Shown: positions 34,580-42,875 of the stretch, in pieces
Layout of the letters: the number at the start of each line of letters is the position of its first letter
Position numbering within the stretch: position 1 is the first letter of the stretch
Assembly (NCBI RefSeq): GCF_018614205.1
Contig: NZ_JAGGOS010000068.1
Span: 62,001 to 126,000 of the forward strand
From: Streptomyces sp. ISL-36
GTDB lineage: Bacteria; Actinomycetota; Actinomycetes; Streptomycetales; Streptomycetaceae
Length of the DNA: 64,000 nucleotides
Reading direction: 5' to 3'
Made by a program: the position numbers and the translations under genes
The notes under the pieces: generated by a model
Database searches by the model: none
Seen by the model: only the letters and a program-made list of their open reading frames with translations
Told to the model about the DNA's origin: nothing

Positions 34580-36022
34580 TCAGGTGCGGGTCCAGCGCTG
34601 GTTGCTGCCGCCCGAGCAGGAGTAGAGCTGGATCAGGGTGCCGTTGGCGGTGCCGTTGGCGGCGGCGTCGAGGCAGAGACCGGACTGGACGCCGACGATG
34701 GATCCGTCGGAGTTGAGGCGCCACTTCTGGTTGTCGCCACCCCAGCAGCTGTAGATCTGGACCTTGGTGCCGTTGCCGGTGCCGGCGGCGTCCAGGCACT
34801 TGTCGCCGTAGACCCTGAGCTCGCCTGCGGCGGTGTAGGTCCACTGCTGGTTGGTGCGGTTGGTGCAGTCCCACAGGTTGAGCTGGGTGCCGTCGGTGGT
34901 GCCGGCGCCGGGCACGTCGAGGCAACGGCCGGAACCGACGCCCTTGATCTGCCCAGAACCGGGCGAGGGGGTCGGAGTGGGCGTGGGGGAGGCGGCGTTG
35001 AGTGCGTTGAGGACGGCGGTGTACGCGGGCTTCTTGCTGCCGTCGCCGTTGAACAGCAGCGGCGAGTGCTCCGGTCGCCACGAGTCGGTGTCGCGCACAC
35101 CCCAGACGGTGATGCCGAGGCAGCGCGGCACGGCCAGGCAGTCGTTGGTCACGTTGGCGAAGGTCGTGGCCGAGGCGCCCTGGATGTCGAGTTCGGTGAC
35201 GGCCACATCGACGCCGAGAGCGGCGAAGCTCTGCAGAGTGGTGCGGAAGTTGCTGTTGTACGGGCTGTCGCTGTTGAAGTGGGACTGGAAGCCGACGCAG
35301 TCGATCGGCACGCCGCGCTGCTTGAAGTCGCGGACCATGGCGTACATGGCCTGGGTCTTGGCCCAGGTCCAGTTCTCCACGTTGTAGTCGTTGTAGCAGA
35401 GCTTGGCGGCCGGGTCGGCGGCGCGCGCGGTGCGGAAGGCGACCTCGATCCAGTCGTTGCCGGAGCGCTGCAGGTTGGAGTCGCGCCGGGCTCCCGAAGT
35501 GCCGTCGGCGAAGGCCTCGTTCACGACGTCCCACTGGGGGATCTTGCCCTTGTAGTGGGCCATCACGCCGTTGATGTGGTTGGTCATCGCCTGGCGCAGC
35601 GCGCTGCCGCCGAGGTTCTGCATCCAGCCCGGCTGCTGAGAGTGCCAGGCCAGGGTGTGGCCGCGGACCTGCTTGCCGTTCTGCACCGCCCAGTTGTAGA
35701 CGCGGTCACCGGCGGTGAAGTTGAACTGGCCCTGCTGGGGTTCGGTGGCGTCGATCTTCATCTCGTTCTCGGCCGTCACCGAGTTGAACTCGCGGCTCGC
35801 GATCGCCGTGTACGTCGAGTCGTTGAGCCGGCCCGAGGCGATGGCGGTGCCGAAGTAACGGCCGCTCTGCGCCGCCGCGCCGCCGAGCGTGCTCTCGGCG
35901 GCGTGCGAGGTCAGCGGCGCCACCAGCACGGCGGCCGAACTGAGGACGCCGACGACCAGGGCCGAACACAAGGCACCGATCTTGCGGCGGACGGTCGTTG
36001 GGGGAATGGCATGTAAGCCCAT
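34580..36022 (-). CDS. xlnA: secreted GH10 endo-1,4-beta-xylanase with C-terminal CBM13
   Basis: This 480-residue secreted enzyme cleaves xylan backbones. A signal peptide ends near Ala41 (SHA|AEST). The GH10 barrel (about 42-340) carries acid/base Glu169 in 'WDVVNEAF' and nucleophile Glu277 in 'VTELDI'. A Pro/Thr linker (about 347-358) leads to a CBM13 ricin-type lectin domain (about 360-480) with three QxW repeats (NQQW, NQKW, NQRW). The architecture and long stretches match S. lividans XlnA. The ATG at 36022 has GGAG about 9 nt upstream. Two CGAAA-N3-TTTCG palindromes lie 200-280 bp upstream. Confidence 0.96.
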   Translation of the reverse strand: MGLHAIPPTTVRRKIGALCSALVVGVLSSAAVLVAPLTSHAAESTLGGAAAQSGRYFGTAIASGRLNDSTYTAIASREFNSVTAENEMKIDATEPQQGQFNFTAGDRVYNWAVQNGKQVRGHTLAWHSQQPGWMQNLGGSALRQAMTNHINGVMAHYKGKIPQWDVVNEAFADGTSGARRDSNLQRSGNDWIEVAFRTARAADPAAKLCYNDYNVENWTWAKTQAMYAMVRDFKQRGVPIDCVGFQSHFNSDSPYNSNFRTTLQSFAALGVDVAVTELDIQGASATTFANVTNDCLAVPRCLGITVWGVRDTDSWRPEHSPLLFNGDGSKKPAYTAVLNALNAASPTPTPTPSPGSGQIKGVGSGRCLDVPGAGTTDGTQLNLWDCTNRTNQQWTYTAAGELRVYGDKCLDAAGTGNGTKVQIYSCWGGDNQKWRLNSDGSIVGVQSGLCLDAAANGTANGTLIQLYSCSGGSNQRWTRT

Positions 36023-36222
36023 GACTGAGTCTCCAGGAAGGAATTCGCGGAAGGGCTGAGCGCGGCAGAATGAATCCGCGTAAGCGGCGCCCGCGTCCAT
36101 CGAAAAAGGACGCTCACCACCACGGCGTAACGATCCAAGGGCCGGCACCCGGCACCGGGACAGACGGGCGACCCCGCCTCGGGACTCAGTGTGGAAACTC
36201 GACCGAAACATGTCAAGAGTTT

Positions 36223-36235
36223 CGAAAGCATTTCG
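36223..36235. promoter_or_regulatory. candidate LacI (BxlR-like) operator 1 of xlnA
   Basis: CGAAAGCATTTCG is a palindrome of the form CGAAA-N3-TTTCG in the 384-bp gap between the GH43 gene and xlnA. The same form occurs 36 bp before bxlE. Confidence 0.6.
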
Positions 36236-36290
36236 AGAATGTTGCCCTGGAGGGCGCCCAAGTGGCCGCTTGTCGTGGCACAAGAGTCGT

Positions 36291-36303
36291 CGAAAAACTT
36301 TCG
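36291..36303. promoter_or_regulatory. candidate LacI (BxlR-like) operator 2 of xlnA
   Basis: CGAAAAACTTTCG again fits CGAAA-N3-TTTCG, 68 bp from the first site. Confidence 0.6.
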
Positions 36304-36406
36304 ATGAGGATCGCCCGAAGTGAGTTGTCTTTCACGGCTCTTGGACATCCGTCGCCCAGAGCGGCCACGCGCCGCCACCTTCCTCCTGCACCCGCCGGGC
36401 CGTCGG

Positions 36407-37849
36407 CTACGTGCTTGGGTACGTGATGTCGAACCACGCGAAGTGGGCCTGGTTGGTGGTGGGGCTGCCGTTGGAGGTGGCGTAGAGGCCGAGCTGGACG
36501 CTGGTGAACAGCGGGGTGAGGAAGGTGGCTTCGACGGTGGCCAGGTCCTGCCACGCGCCGCCGGGTGCCGCGTGGGCGAAGGTGTGGCTGAAGCCGCGGA
36601 TGCGGACCCCCAGGCGAACGGGGCCCGCAGGGACGGGAATGCCGGCCAGAACCTCGGGCCCGTGGCGGAGGCTGAGCCCTTCCATGGTGCGAAGGAAGAG
36701 GAGGTGGGTGTCGTCGTCGAGGACTATGGCGAGGCCTGCCACTTCGCCCGGTGCCGCGGGGGTGAAGTGCAGTTCGGTGGAGACGTCGCAGTCGGGCTGT
36801 TCCTGGGGGCGGGCCAGGAGGGACGGGGCGGTGCGTTCGCCGAGGCGTTCGGGGCGGAGCTGGAGGCGGAGCCCGTCGCCGGTGGTCCAGAACCGCGCGG
36901 GTGGGGTGTGCAGGGTGCTCCAGTCGGCGGAGAGGGTGGCGAAGTCGTCGTGGAGGGGGCGGCGAAGGCCGGTGTGGACGACGGGGGTGAAGACCGGCCA
37001 GCCGTCGTCCCAGGTGATCCGGCTGAGGAAGGTCTCGCGTCCGAGGGCGGAGCCCGGGCGGACGCCCAGGAGGACGGCCCGCCAGTCGCCGTGCGGGGTT
37101 TGGACGAGGTCGGCGTGCCCGGTGCACGTGACCGGGCCCTTGGCGGGTGGTAGCACCGGGTTGCCGGGGGCGCCCTTGTAGGGGCCGGTCACGCGGTCAG
37201 CGCTGGCGGCCACCACGCTGTGGTCCGCACCGGTGCCGCCCTCGGCGGTGAGCAGAAGGTACGTGCCGTCGATCTTGTAGAGGTGCGGAGCCTCCGGCCA
37301 TCGGGCGCCCGGACGGCTTCCCGACCACAGGACGTGCTCGGGTCCTGTGAGCCGTCGTTCGCGGGGAAGGTACTCGCGCATCCAGATCTCGGTGCGACCG
37401 GCGGCCTCGTCCAGCACGCGGGCGGCGAGGAACCAGGCCCGGCCGTCGCCGTCGTCCGGCCCGTCGTCGAAGAACAGCGACGGGTCGAAGCCCTCGCCGT
37501 CCAGCCAGTGCGGTTCCGACCACGGCCCCGCCGGGTCGGTCGCCGTGACGACGAAATGGCCGGGGCCGTCCATCAGCGTGCAGACGAGATGGAAGACCCC
37601 GTCATGGTGCCGGATCGTCGGTGCGAACAGGCCCCGCGAGGGCCCGCACCCGTCGAGGTCGAGCTGAGACGCCCGGTCGAGCGCGGAGCCGAGGCGCCGC
37701 CAGTTCACCAGATCGCGGCTGTGGAACACGGGAAGGCCCGGGAACCATTCGAAGCTGGAGGTCACCAGGTAGTAGTCCGCTCCCACTCGGCAGACGGACG
37801 GGTCGGGCCGGAACCCCGGCAGCACGGGATCGCCGAACGACGCGGTCAT
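36407..37849 (-). CDS. GH43 beta-xylosidase / arabinofuranosidase
   Basis: This 480-residue protein has no signal peptide, so it works on imported oligosaccharides. The five-bladed GH43 domain has the catalytic base Asp16 in 'GFRPDPSV', the pKa-tuning Asp122 in 'GFDPSLFF' and the acid Glu186 in 'RWPEAPHLY'. The C-terminal beta-sandwich (about 310-480) is the usual accessory module of intracellular GH43 xylosidases. The true start is 37849: its ATG overlaps the stop of a 9-codon mini-frame produced by a tandem duplication of the original start. It follows the GH3 gene and is probably cotranscribed. Confidence 0.9.
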   Translation of the reverse strand: MTASFGDPVLPGFRPDPSVCRVGADYYLVTSSFEWFPGLPVFHSRDLVNWRRLGSALDRASQLDLDGCGPSRGLFAPTIRHHDGVFHLVCTLMDGPGHFVVTATDPAGPWSEPHWLDGEGFDPSLFFDDGPDDGDGRAWFLAARVLDEAAGRTEIWMREYLPRERRLTGPEHVLWSGSRPGARWPEAPHLYKIDGTYLLLTAEGGTGADHSVVAASADRVTGPYKGAPGNPVLPPAKGPVTCTGHADLVQTPHGDWRAVLLGVRPGSALGRETFLSRITWDDGWPVFTPVVHTGLRRPLHDDFATLSADWSTLHTPPARFWTTGDGLRLQLRPERLGERTAPSLLARPQEQPDCDVSTELHFTPAAPGEVAGLAIVLDDDTHLLFLRTMEGLSLRHGPEVLAGIPVPAGPVRLGVRIRGFSHTFAHAAPGGAWQDLATVEATFLTPLFTSVQLGLYATSNGSPTTNQAHFAWFDITYPST

Positions 37850-37880
37850 GGAACATCGCCGAACGACGTGGTCATGGAAC
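37831..37880. repeat. 26-bp tandem duplication at the GH43 start
   Basis: Two units starting at 37831 and 37857 are nearly identical (one C/T difference in the first 24 bases). Each contains an ATGACC(A/G)CGTCGTTC start on the minus strand. Confidence 0.85.
37846..37875 (-). other. 9-codon mini-frame MTTSFGDVP
   Basis: ATG at 37873-37875 overlaps the GH3 stop (ATGA) and the frame stops at 37846-37848, overlapping the GH43 ATG (ATGA). It is a by-product of the duplication and may carry translational coupling from GH3 to GH43. Confidence 0.6.
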
Positions 37881-40091
37881 GGGGACGATCTCGACCGGCA
37901 CGGACAGCACCCGGTCGGCCCCCGGGTGACGTACGGGGCCGTGCAGAGTGAAGGAGCCCTGGAGCGGAAGATCGCCGCTGGACCGTCCGACGGCCACGCC
38001 GATCTCCCCGGGCTCCACTCTCCTGCGCAGGTCGATCCCGGTGAAAGAGGTCCGGTCGGCATGGACGGAGAAGGTGATCCGGGCGGCCGCGCCCGGTTGC
38101 AGCTCGACCCTGGCGAATCCGGCGAGCCACCGCTGTGGCCGGACGACGGAGGCCTCGGGGTCCGAGAGGTACAGCTGCACCACCTCCGTCCCGGCCACCT
38201 CGCCGACGTTGCGTACGGTGACCGAGACGGAGACGGCTCCGTCCGTCGCGGCGACGGGATCCACCGAGAGCTCCGAGCAGGTGAAGCTGGTCCAGCTCAG
38301 CCCGTGTCCGAAGGGGAACAGCGGGGTCGGGTCCACCGAGCTCCAGTCGGTGTGCCCGCCGAGCCTGGAGTGCAGGTAGGTGCCGGGCTGGCCGCCGACC
38401 TGGCGGGGAATGGAGACCGGCAGCCGCCCGGACGGTTCCGCGGCCCCGCTGATGATCCGGGCGAGCGCTGTCCCGCCCTCCTCGCCGGGGAAGAAGGCCT
38501 GCACCACAGCCGATGCGCGCTCGGCCAGCGTGCCGAGCGCGTAGGGCCGTCCGGAGACGAGGACCAGGACGGTCGGCACCCCGGAGTCCAGAACGGCGGA
38601 GGCCAGTGCGGCCTGGTCGCCGGGCAGGTCGAGGGTCTCGGCGTCGCAGCCCTCTCCGGAGGTGCCCCGGCCGAACATGCCGGCCCGGTCCCCGAGGACC
38701 AGCACGTTCACGTCCGGATCGTCCGCGGTGACCGTGAACCCGGCAGCGGTGAGCGCCTCGCCGAGCGTCGGGATCTCCAGCCCGAGGTCGCCGGGCAGCG
38801 CGACGTGGTTGGGGAAGGAGTAGCAGCCGAGGAAGGACTGGGGGGCGTCGGCGTACGGCCCGCTGATCGCGACCCGGCACGGCCGTAGCGGCAGGGTGCC
38901 GTCGTTGGCGAGCAGCACGGTGGACCGTTCGGCCAGGAGCTTGGCCAGTGCCCGGTTTTCCGGCGGGTCGAGTTCGACCGGCTCGGGCTTGACGGGTTCC
39001 CAGTCGGGGTCGAGCAGGCCGAGCTCGGCCTTCTGAAGGAGGACCCGTTCCGCGGCCCGGTCGATGAGTTCCTCGGGTACGGCTCCTGACCGTACGAGTT
39101 CGGTCAGCGGCTCGCCGTAGCAGCGGGCCGTGGGCAGCTCGACGTCGATTCCGGCGGTCAGCGCCAGCGCGCCGGCCGCGCCGCGCGATCCGGTGACGCC
39201 GTGCCGGGTCTCCAGGAAGGAGACGGCGTAGTAGTCGGCGACGACCACACCGCTGAAACCGAGCTCATCTCTGAGCAGTTCGGTCAGCAGCCGTTCGTCG
39301 GCGGCCACCGGGACACCGTCCACGTCGGTGTAGCTGTTCATCACCGCCCGGGCGCCCCCCTCGCGCAGTGCCCGTACGAAAGGCTCGACCAGCACGTCGG
39401 CGAACTCGCGCGGCCCCGAGGCGACGGGGGCCATGTTCCGGCCGCCGCGCGAGGCCGAGTACCCGGCGAAGTGCTTGAGCGTCGCCACGATCCCGGCGCC
39501 TTCCAAGCCCTGCACATAGGCGGTGCCGATCGCTCCGACGAGATAGGGATCCTCGCCGATGCACTCCTCGGTCCTGCCCCACCGGTAGTCGCGGACCACG
39601 TCGAGCACCGGAGCCAGCCCTTGGTGGACGCCGACCCGCCGCATCCCCGCGCCGATGGCGGCGGCCATCTGGCGCACGAGCCCGGGATCGAAGGACGCAC
39701 CCCAGGCGAGCGGCCCGGGGAAGACCGTCGCCCCGAACGTCATGAACCCCGTGAGGCACTCCTCGTGAGCGACCGCCGGGATCCCGAACCGGCCGGATCC
39801 GGTCACCTGCTGTTGGAGCGAGGCGAGCCGCTCCATCCCGGCTTCCGCGGTGATCGGCGCGGTGCCGTACACCCGGGTGAGCTGGCCGAGCCCGTGGGCG
39901 ACGATGTCGCCGAAGCTGGGCGCCGACTCGCCGGAATCGTCCTCCATCGGCGCGACAGGTGCTCCCGGATTCGAGGGCAACGCCCAGAAGCCGACGAGTT
40001 GCCCCGCCTTCTCCTCCATCGTCATCCGTTTCAGCAGATCGGCGACTCGCACGGACGCGGGCCGGAGGGGGTCACGCCAGGGCTCGGTCAA
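37872..40091 (-). CDS. bxlA: GH3 beta-xylosidase / beta-glucosidase
   Basis: The protein has 739 residues, is cytoplasmic and lacks a signal peptide. The GH3 N-terminal barrel has 'EEKAGQLVGF' and the substrate-binding 'KHFAGYSASRGGRN' (about 206-219); the nucleophile is Asp286 in 'GVVVADYYAV'. The C-terminal alpha/beta sandwich and a fibronectin-like domain (about 620-739) complete the usual bacterial GH3 layout. It would cleave xylobiose or longer imports. TTG at 40091 is chosen because GAGGAG lies 6 nt upstream. It sits between the LacI regulator and GH43, all in one direction. Confidence 0.92.
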   Translation of the reverse strand: MTEPWRDPLRPASVRVADLLKRMTMEEKAGQLVGFWALPSNPGAPVAPMEDDSGESAPSFGDIVAHGLGQLTRVYGTAPITAEAGMERLASLQQQVTGSGRFGIPAVAHEECLTGFMTFGATVFPGPLAWGASFDPGLVRQMAAAIGAGMRRVGVHQGLAPVLDVVRDYRWGRTEECIGEDPYLVGAIGTAYVQGLEGAGIVATLKHFAGYSASRGGRNMAPVASGPREFADVLVEPFVRALREGGARAVMNSYTDVDGVPVAADERLLTELLRDELGFSGVVVADYYAVSFLETRHGVTGSRGAAGALALTAGIDVELPTARCYGEPLTELVRSGAVPEELIDRAAERVLLQKAELGLLDPDWEPVKPEPVELDPPENRALAKLLAERSTVLLANDGTLPLRPCRVAISGPYADAPQSFLGCYSFPNHVALPGDLGLEIPTLGEALTAAGFTVTADDPDVNVLVLGDRAGMFGRGTSGEGCDAETLDLPGDQAALASAVLDSGVPTVLVLVSGRPYALGTLAERASAVVQAFFPGEEGGTALARIISGAAEPSGRLPVSIPRQVGGQPGTYLHSRLGGHTDWSSVDPTPLFPFGHGLSWTSFTCSELSVDPVAATDGAVSVSVTVRNVGEVAGTEVVQLYLSDPEASVVRPQRWLAGFARVELQPGAAARITFSVHADRTSFTGIDLRRRVEPGEIGVAVGRSSGDLPLQGSFTLHGPVRHPGADRVLSVPVEIVPVP

Positions 40092-40103
40092 GGGGTTCTC
40101 CTC

Positions 40104-40334
40104 GTGGGTGTCTTGTCGGTCAGGCCGGATCAGGGAGCGGCGTCTGGTGCCTGGGGCCTCCCCAGGCCCGCCAGGGCCGAGGGGACGCATCGCAAGGCGG
40201 AGGAGGGAGTCATGGCGGTGGGGGCACCTCCCGTGCCCGAAGGGCTACGGGGGAGAGGCGCGGTGCGTATGGGGGCACCTCCCGGGCGAAGCCTGTGGGA
40301 GTCGCGAGCCCGGCCTGACCGGCAAGACACCCAC
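40104..40334. repeat. 231-bp element with 25-bp terminal inverted repeats
   Basis: 40104-40128 and 40310-40334 are inverted copies with one mismatch. The interior has two related units (40217-40255, 40270-40301), each beginning GGGGGCACCTCCC and able to fold back, a type often seen between Streptomyces genes. The element lies exactly between the LacI stop codon and the GH3 ribosome-binding site. Confidence 0.75.
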
Positions 40335-41347
40335 TAGTGACGGGGCGGGGCGGTGGAGAGCCGGACCTTGAGCTCGGTCGAGAGCTCCATCCGGGGGCTG
40401 ACCAGGGGCTGGTCCTCCAGAAGCTGGAACAGTGTGCGGGCGGCGAGCCGGCCCATCTCCTCCAGCGGCTGACGGACCGTCGTCAGCGGTGGCGACAGCC
40501 AATCGCACATCGGCAGGTCGTCGAAGCCGACCACGCTGAGGTCCTCCGGGACGCTCAACCCGGCCTGCCGGGCGGCTTCGTAGACGCCCATCGCCTGCTG
40601 GTCGCTACCGGCGAAGATGGCGGTCGGCGGGTCGGGGAGGGCGAGCAGTTCCTGGGCGCGCCGGAACCCGCCCTCGTGCTGGAAGTCGCCGAACCGGATC
40701 AGGTCGCGGTCGACCTCGACCCCGGCCCTCTCCAGCGCGGCCCGGTACCCGTCGATGCGGGCCTGGCTGCAGAGCATCTCCCTGCGCCCGCCGATCGCGG
40801 CGATCCGGCGGTGCCCCATCTCCAGCAGGTGCTCGGTGGCGGCGAGGCCGCCGGCCCAGTTGGTCGCGCCGATGCTCGGCACACCGTTGCCCGGCAGGTC
40901 GATCGGGTCGATGACGACCAGCGCCACCCCGGCCCGTTCGACCTGGGCGCGCTGGGCCTGGGTGACCGAGGCGGTGACGAGGATGACGCCGTCGCTGTGG
41001 TGCAGGACCGGCAGTGCGGCCCAGCTCGACGGCGTGGCCTCGCCCGGCGGGACGAGCGACACGACGGTGCCGACGCTCCGCTGGGCGCACTCGGCCTCGA
41101 CGCCGCGCAGTATCTCCACCGCCCACGCGCTGTCCAGACCGCCGATGATCAAGTCGACCAGGCCCGACCTGCGGGCCCTGCCCTGCTGGCCGGGGTGGAG
41201 GTAGTTGTGGGATCGCAGCAGGGTCTCGATCCGTTCGCGTGTCGCGGGTGCGACATCGGAGCGGCCGTTGATCACCTTGGACACGGTGGCCTGGGAGACC
41301 CCTGCCTCCGCGGCGATGACGGCCAGGGTCGGGCGCTGCTCGCTCAA
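40334..41347 (-). CDS. bxlR: LacI family regulator (BxlR-like)
   Basis: This 337-residue protein has an N-terminal LacI helix-turn-helix (TLAVIAAEAGVSQATVSKVI, residues 7-26, followed by hinge-helix residues to about 60). The C-terminal periplasmic-binding-protein-like sensor domain has 'DGYRAALERAG', 'AIFAGSDQQAMGVYEA' and 'VVGFDDLPMCDWLSPPLTTV'. It is divergent from the importer bxlEFG and upstream of GH3/GH43. This arrangement and the shared CGAAA-N3-TTTCG sites suggest that it represses xylan genes until a xylo-oligosaccharide binds. Confidence 0.9.
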   Translation of the reverse strand: MSEQRPTLAVIAAEAGVSQATVSKVINGRSDVAPATRERIETLLRSHNYLHPGQQGRARRSGLVDLIIGGLDSAWAVEILRGVEAECAQRSVGTVVSLVPPGEATPSSWAALPVLHHSDGVILVTASVTQAQRAQVERAGVALVVIDPIDLPGNGVPSIGATNWAGGLAATEHLLEMGHRRIAAIGGRREMLCSQARIDGYRAALERAGVEVDRDLIRFGDFQHEGGFRRAQELLALPDPPTAIFAGSDQQAMGVYEAARQAGLSVPEDLSVVGFDDLPMCDWLSPPLTTVRQPLEEMGRLAARTLFQLLEDQPLVSPRMELSTELKVRLSTAPPRH

Positions 41348-41400
41348 CTTCTCTCCTCTGCGCGGACGCCTTCGTTCGGCGACAAGTACCGCAAACTTTT

Positions 41401-41412
41401 CGAAGAGTTTCG
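41401..41412. promoter_or_regulatory. degenerate operator between LacI gene and importer operon
   Basis: CGAAGAGTTTCG has the same half-sites (CGAA / TTCG) but a 4-nt centre, one shorter than the main sites. It lies 54 bp upstream of the LacI start. Confidence 0.4.
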
Positions 41413-41534
41413 GGTCGGCGTGACCTGCTTGTCAACCCCAGAAGAAGCTGCTGTTGACGGAAAATTGGGTGAGAGGTCTTGACCGAGAAGTCGCACGTTC
41501 CTAGTTTGTGGCAGCACAGAATTCGAGAGTATTA

Positions 41535-41547
41535 CGAAACATTTTCG
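41535..41547. promoter_or_regulatory. candidate LacI (BxlR-like) operator of bxlEFG
   Basis: CGAAACATTTTCG fits CGAAA-N3-TTTCG and ends 35 bp before the bxlE ATG, a position where a bound repressor would block transcription. Confidence 0.65.
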
Positions 41548-41582
41548 GGCTCGAATCGGCATTCCCCCACCCCGGAGGTCCC

Positions 41583-42875
41583 ATGGCCAGCATCCCCCCG
41601 AGCCGACGAAGCTTCCTTGCGCTCTCGGGCCTGACCGCACTGTCCGTCTCGCTGACCGCGGCCTGCGGCGGTGACGACTCCGGCGGCAAGCCGGCGGCCG
41701 ACGGCAAGGTGACCTTCGCGTGGTGGAACATCGCCACGACGGAACCGGGCAAGTCCCTCTTCCCACAGATCGCCTCGGCGTTCACGGCCGCGCACCCGAA
41801 CATCAGGATCGAGACGACCTCGTTGGAGAACGAGGCGTTCAAGTCCAAGCTGACCGCCACCACCTCGTCCGGCAAGCTCCCCGACGTCTTCCAGACCTGG
41901 GGCGGCGGCGTGCTGCAGCAGCAGGTCGACGCGGGGCTGGTCGAGGACCTCACCGACGCGTTCGGCTGGTCGTCCGACCTCACCCCGGTGTCGCTGCAGG
42001 CCTATCAGATCGAGGGCCGGACCTACGGGGTGCCCTACGACATCGGCATGGTCGGCTTCTGGTACAACAAGAGGCTCTTCGCCAAGGCCGGGATCACCGC
42101 GCCGCCGGCCACCTGGGCCGAGTTCCTCGACGTCGTCAGGAAGCTCAAGGCGGTGGGCGTCACTCCGATCGCCCTCGCGGGCAAGGAGAAATGGCCGGGC
42201 CACTACTACTGGGCCTACCTCGCGATGCGCGTCGCGGGCCTCCCCGCACTGCAACAGGCCGCGACCACCAAGGACTTCACCGGCGCCGGATTCGTCCAGG
42301 CCGGTGCCCACCTCAAGGAGCTGGTCGACCTCCAGCCGTTCCAGGCGGCCTTCCTCGGCGCCGGCTACGCCACCCCGGGCGGCCAGGCCGCGACCATGGG
42401 CAACGGCAAGGCCGCCATGGAGCTGATGGGGCAGTGGGCGCCGTCGGTGCAGCAGGACGCGGGCGCCGACCTCGGAGCGGACCTCGGCTTCTTCCCCTTT
42501 CCGACGGTCGACGGCGGAGTCGGCAAGGCCACCGAGGTGTTCGGCGGCGGCGGCGGCTTCGCGCTGCGCAAGGGCGCTCCGAAGGAGGCGCTGGACTTCC
42601 TGAAGTTCCTCGTTCTGGAGAACGAGTCCAAGCTGCTGGCCTCCAACGGCTACCTGCCGGTGGTCAAGGGCGCGGAGCGCCAGCTCACTGACGCCAACAA
42701 GAAGGTGGTGGCCGACAGCCTGGTCAAGGCGACGGGCTTCCAGCTCTTCCTCGACCAGGCCTATCCGCCGGCGGTCGGCCAGGAGCTCAACGACAGCGTC
42801 GCCGACCTCATCGCGGGCAAGAAGACGCCCGAGCAGGTCACCCAGTCGATCACCGAGGCTGCGAAGGGTGCCTAG
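41583..42875 (+). CDS. bxlE: xylo-oligosaccharide-binding lipoprotein (extracellular solute-binding protein family 1)
   Basis: This 430-residue protein has a Tat-type lipoprotein signal: 'SRRSFLAL' (7-14) and a lipobox with Cys28 in 'LTAAC'. The mature part is a family 1 sugar-binding protein (VTFAWWNIATTEPGKSLFP..., 'GKLPDVFQTWGGGVLQQQ', 'YGVPYDIGMVGFWYNKRLFA'). It captures xylo-oligosaccharides for import. GGAGG precedes the ATG at 41583. A BxlR-type site lies 35 bp upstream. The operon continues with the two permeases; the ATPase is missing and is presumably MsiK encoded elsewhere. Confidence 0.92.
   Translation: MASIPPSRRSFLALSGLTALSVSLTAACGGDDSGGKPAADGKVTFAWWNIATTEPGKSLFPQIASAFTAAHPNIRIETTSLENEAFKSKLTATTSSGKLPDVFQTWGGGVLQQQVDAGLVEDLTDAFGWSSDLTPVSLQAYQIEGRTYGVPYDIGMVGFWYNKRLFAKAGITAPPATWAEFLDVVRKLKAVGVTPIALAGKEKWPGHYYWAYLAMRVAGLPALQQAATTKDFTGAGFVQAGAHLKELVDLQPFQAAFLGAGYATPGGQAATMGNGKAAMELMGQWAPSVQQDAGADLGADLGFFPFPTVDGGVGKATEVFGGGGGFALRKGAPKEALDFLKFLVLENESKLLASNGYLPVVKGAERQLTDANKKVVADSLVKATGFQLFLDQAYPPAVGQELNDSVADLIAGKKTPEQVTQSITEAAKGA

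Noticed and set aside
40217..40301. Repeated GGGGGCACCTCCC units as a CRISPR-like array
   Set aside because: Only two units with unequal fold-back interiors; they fit common Streptomyces intergenic repeats.
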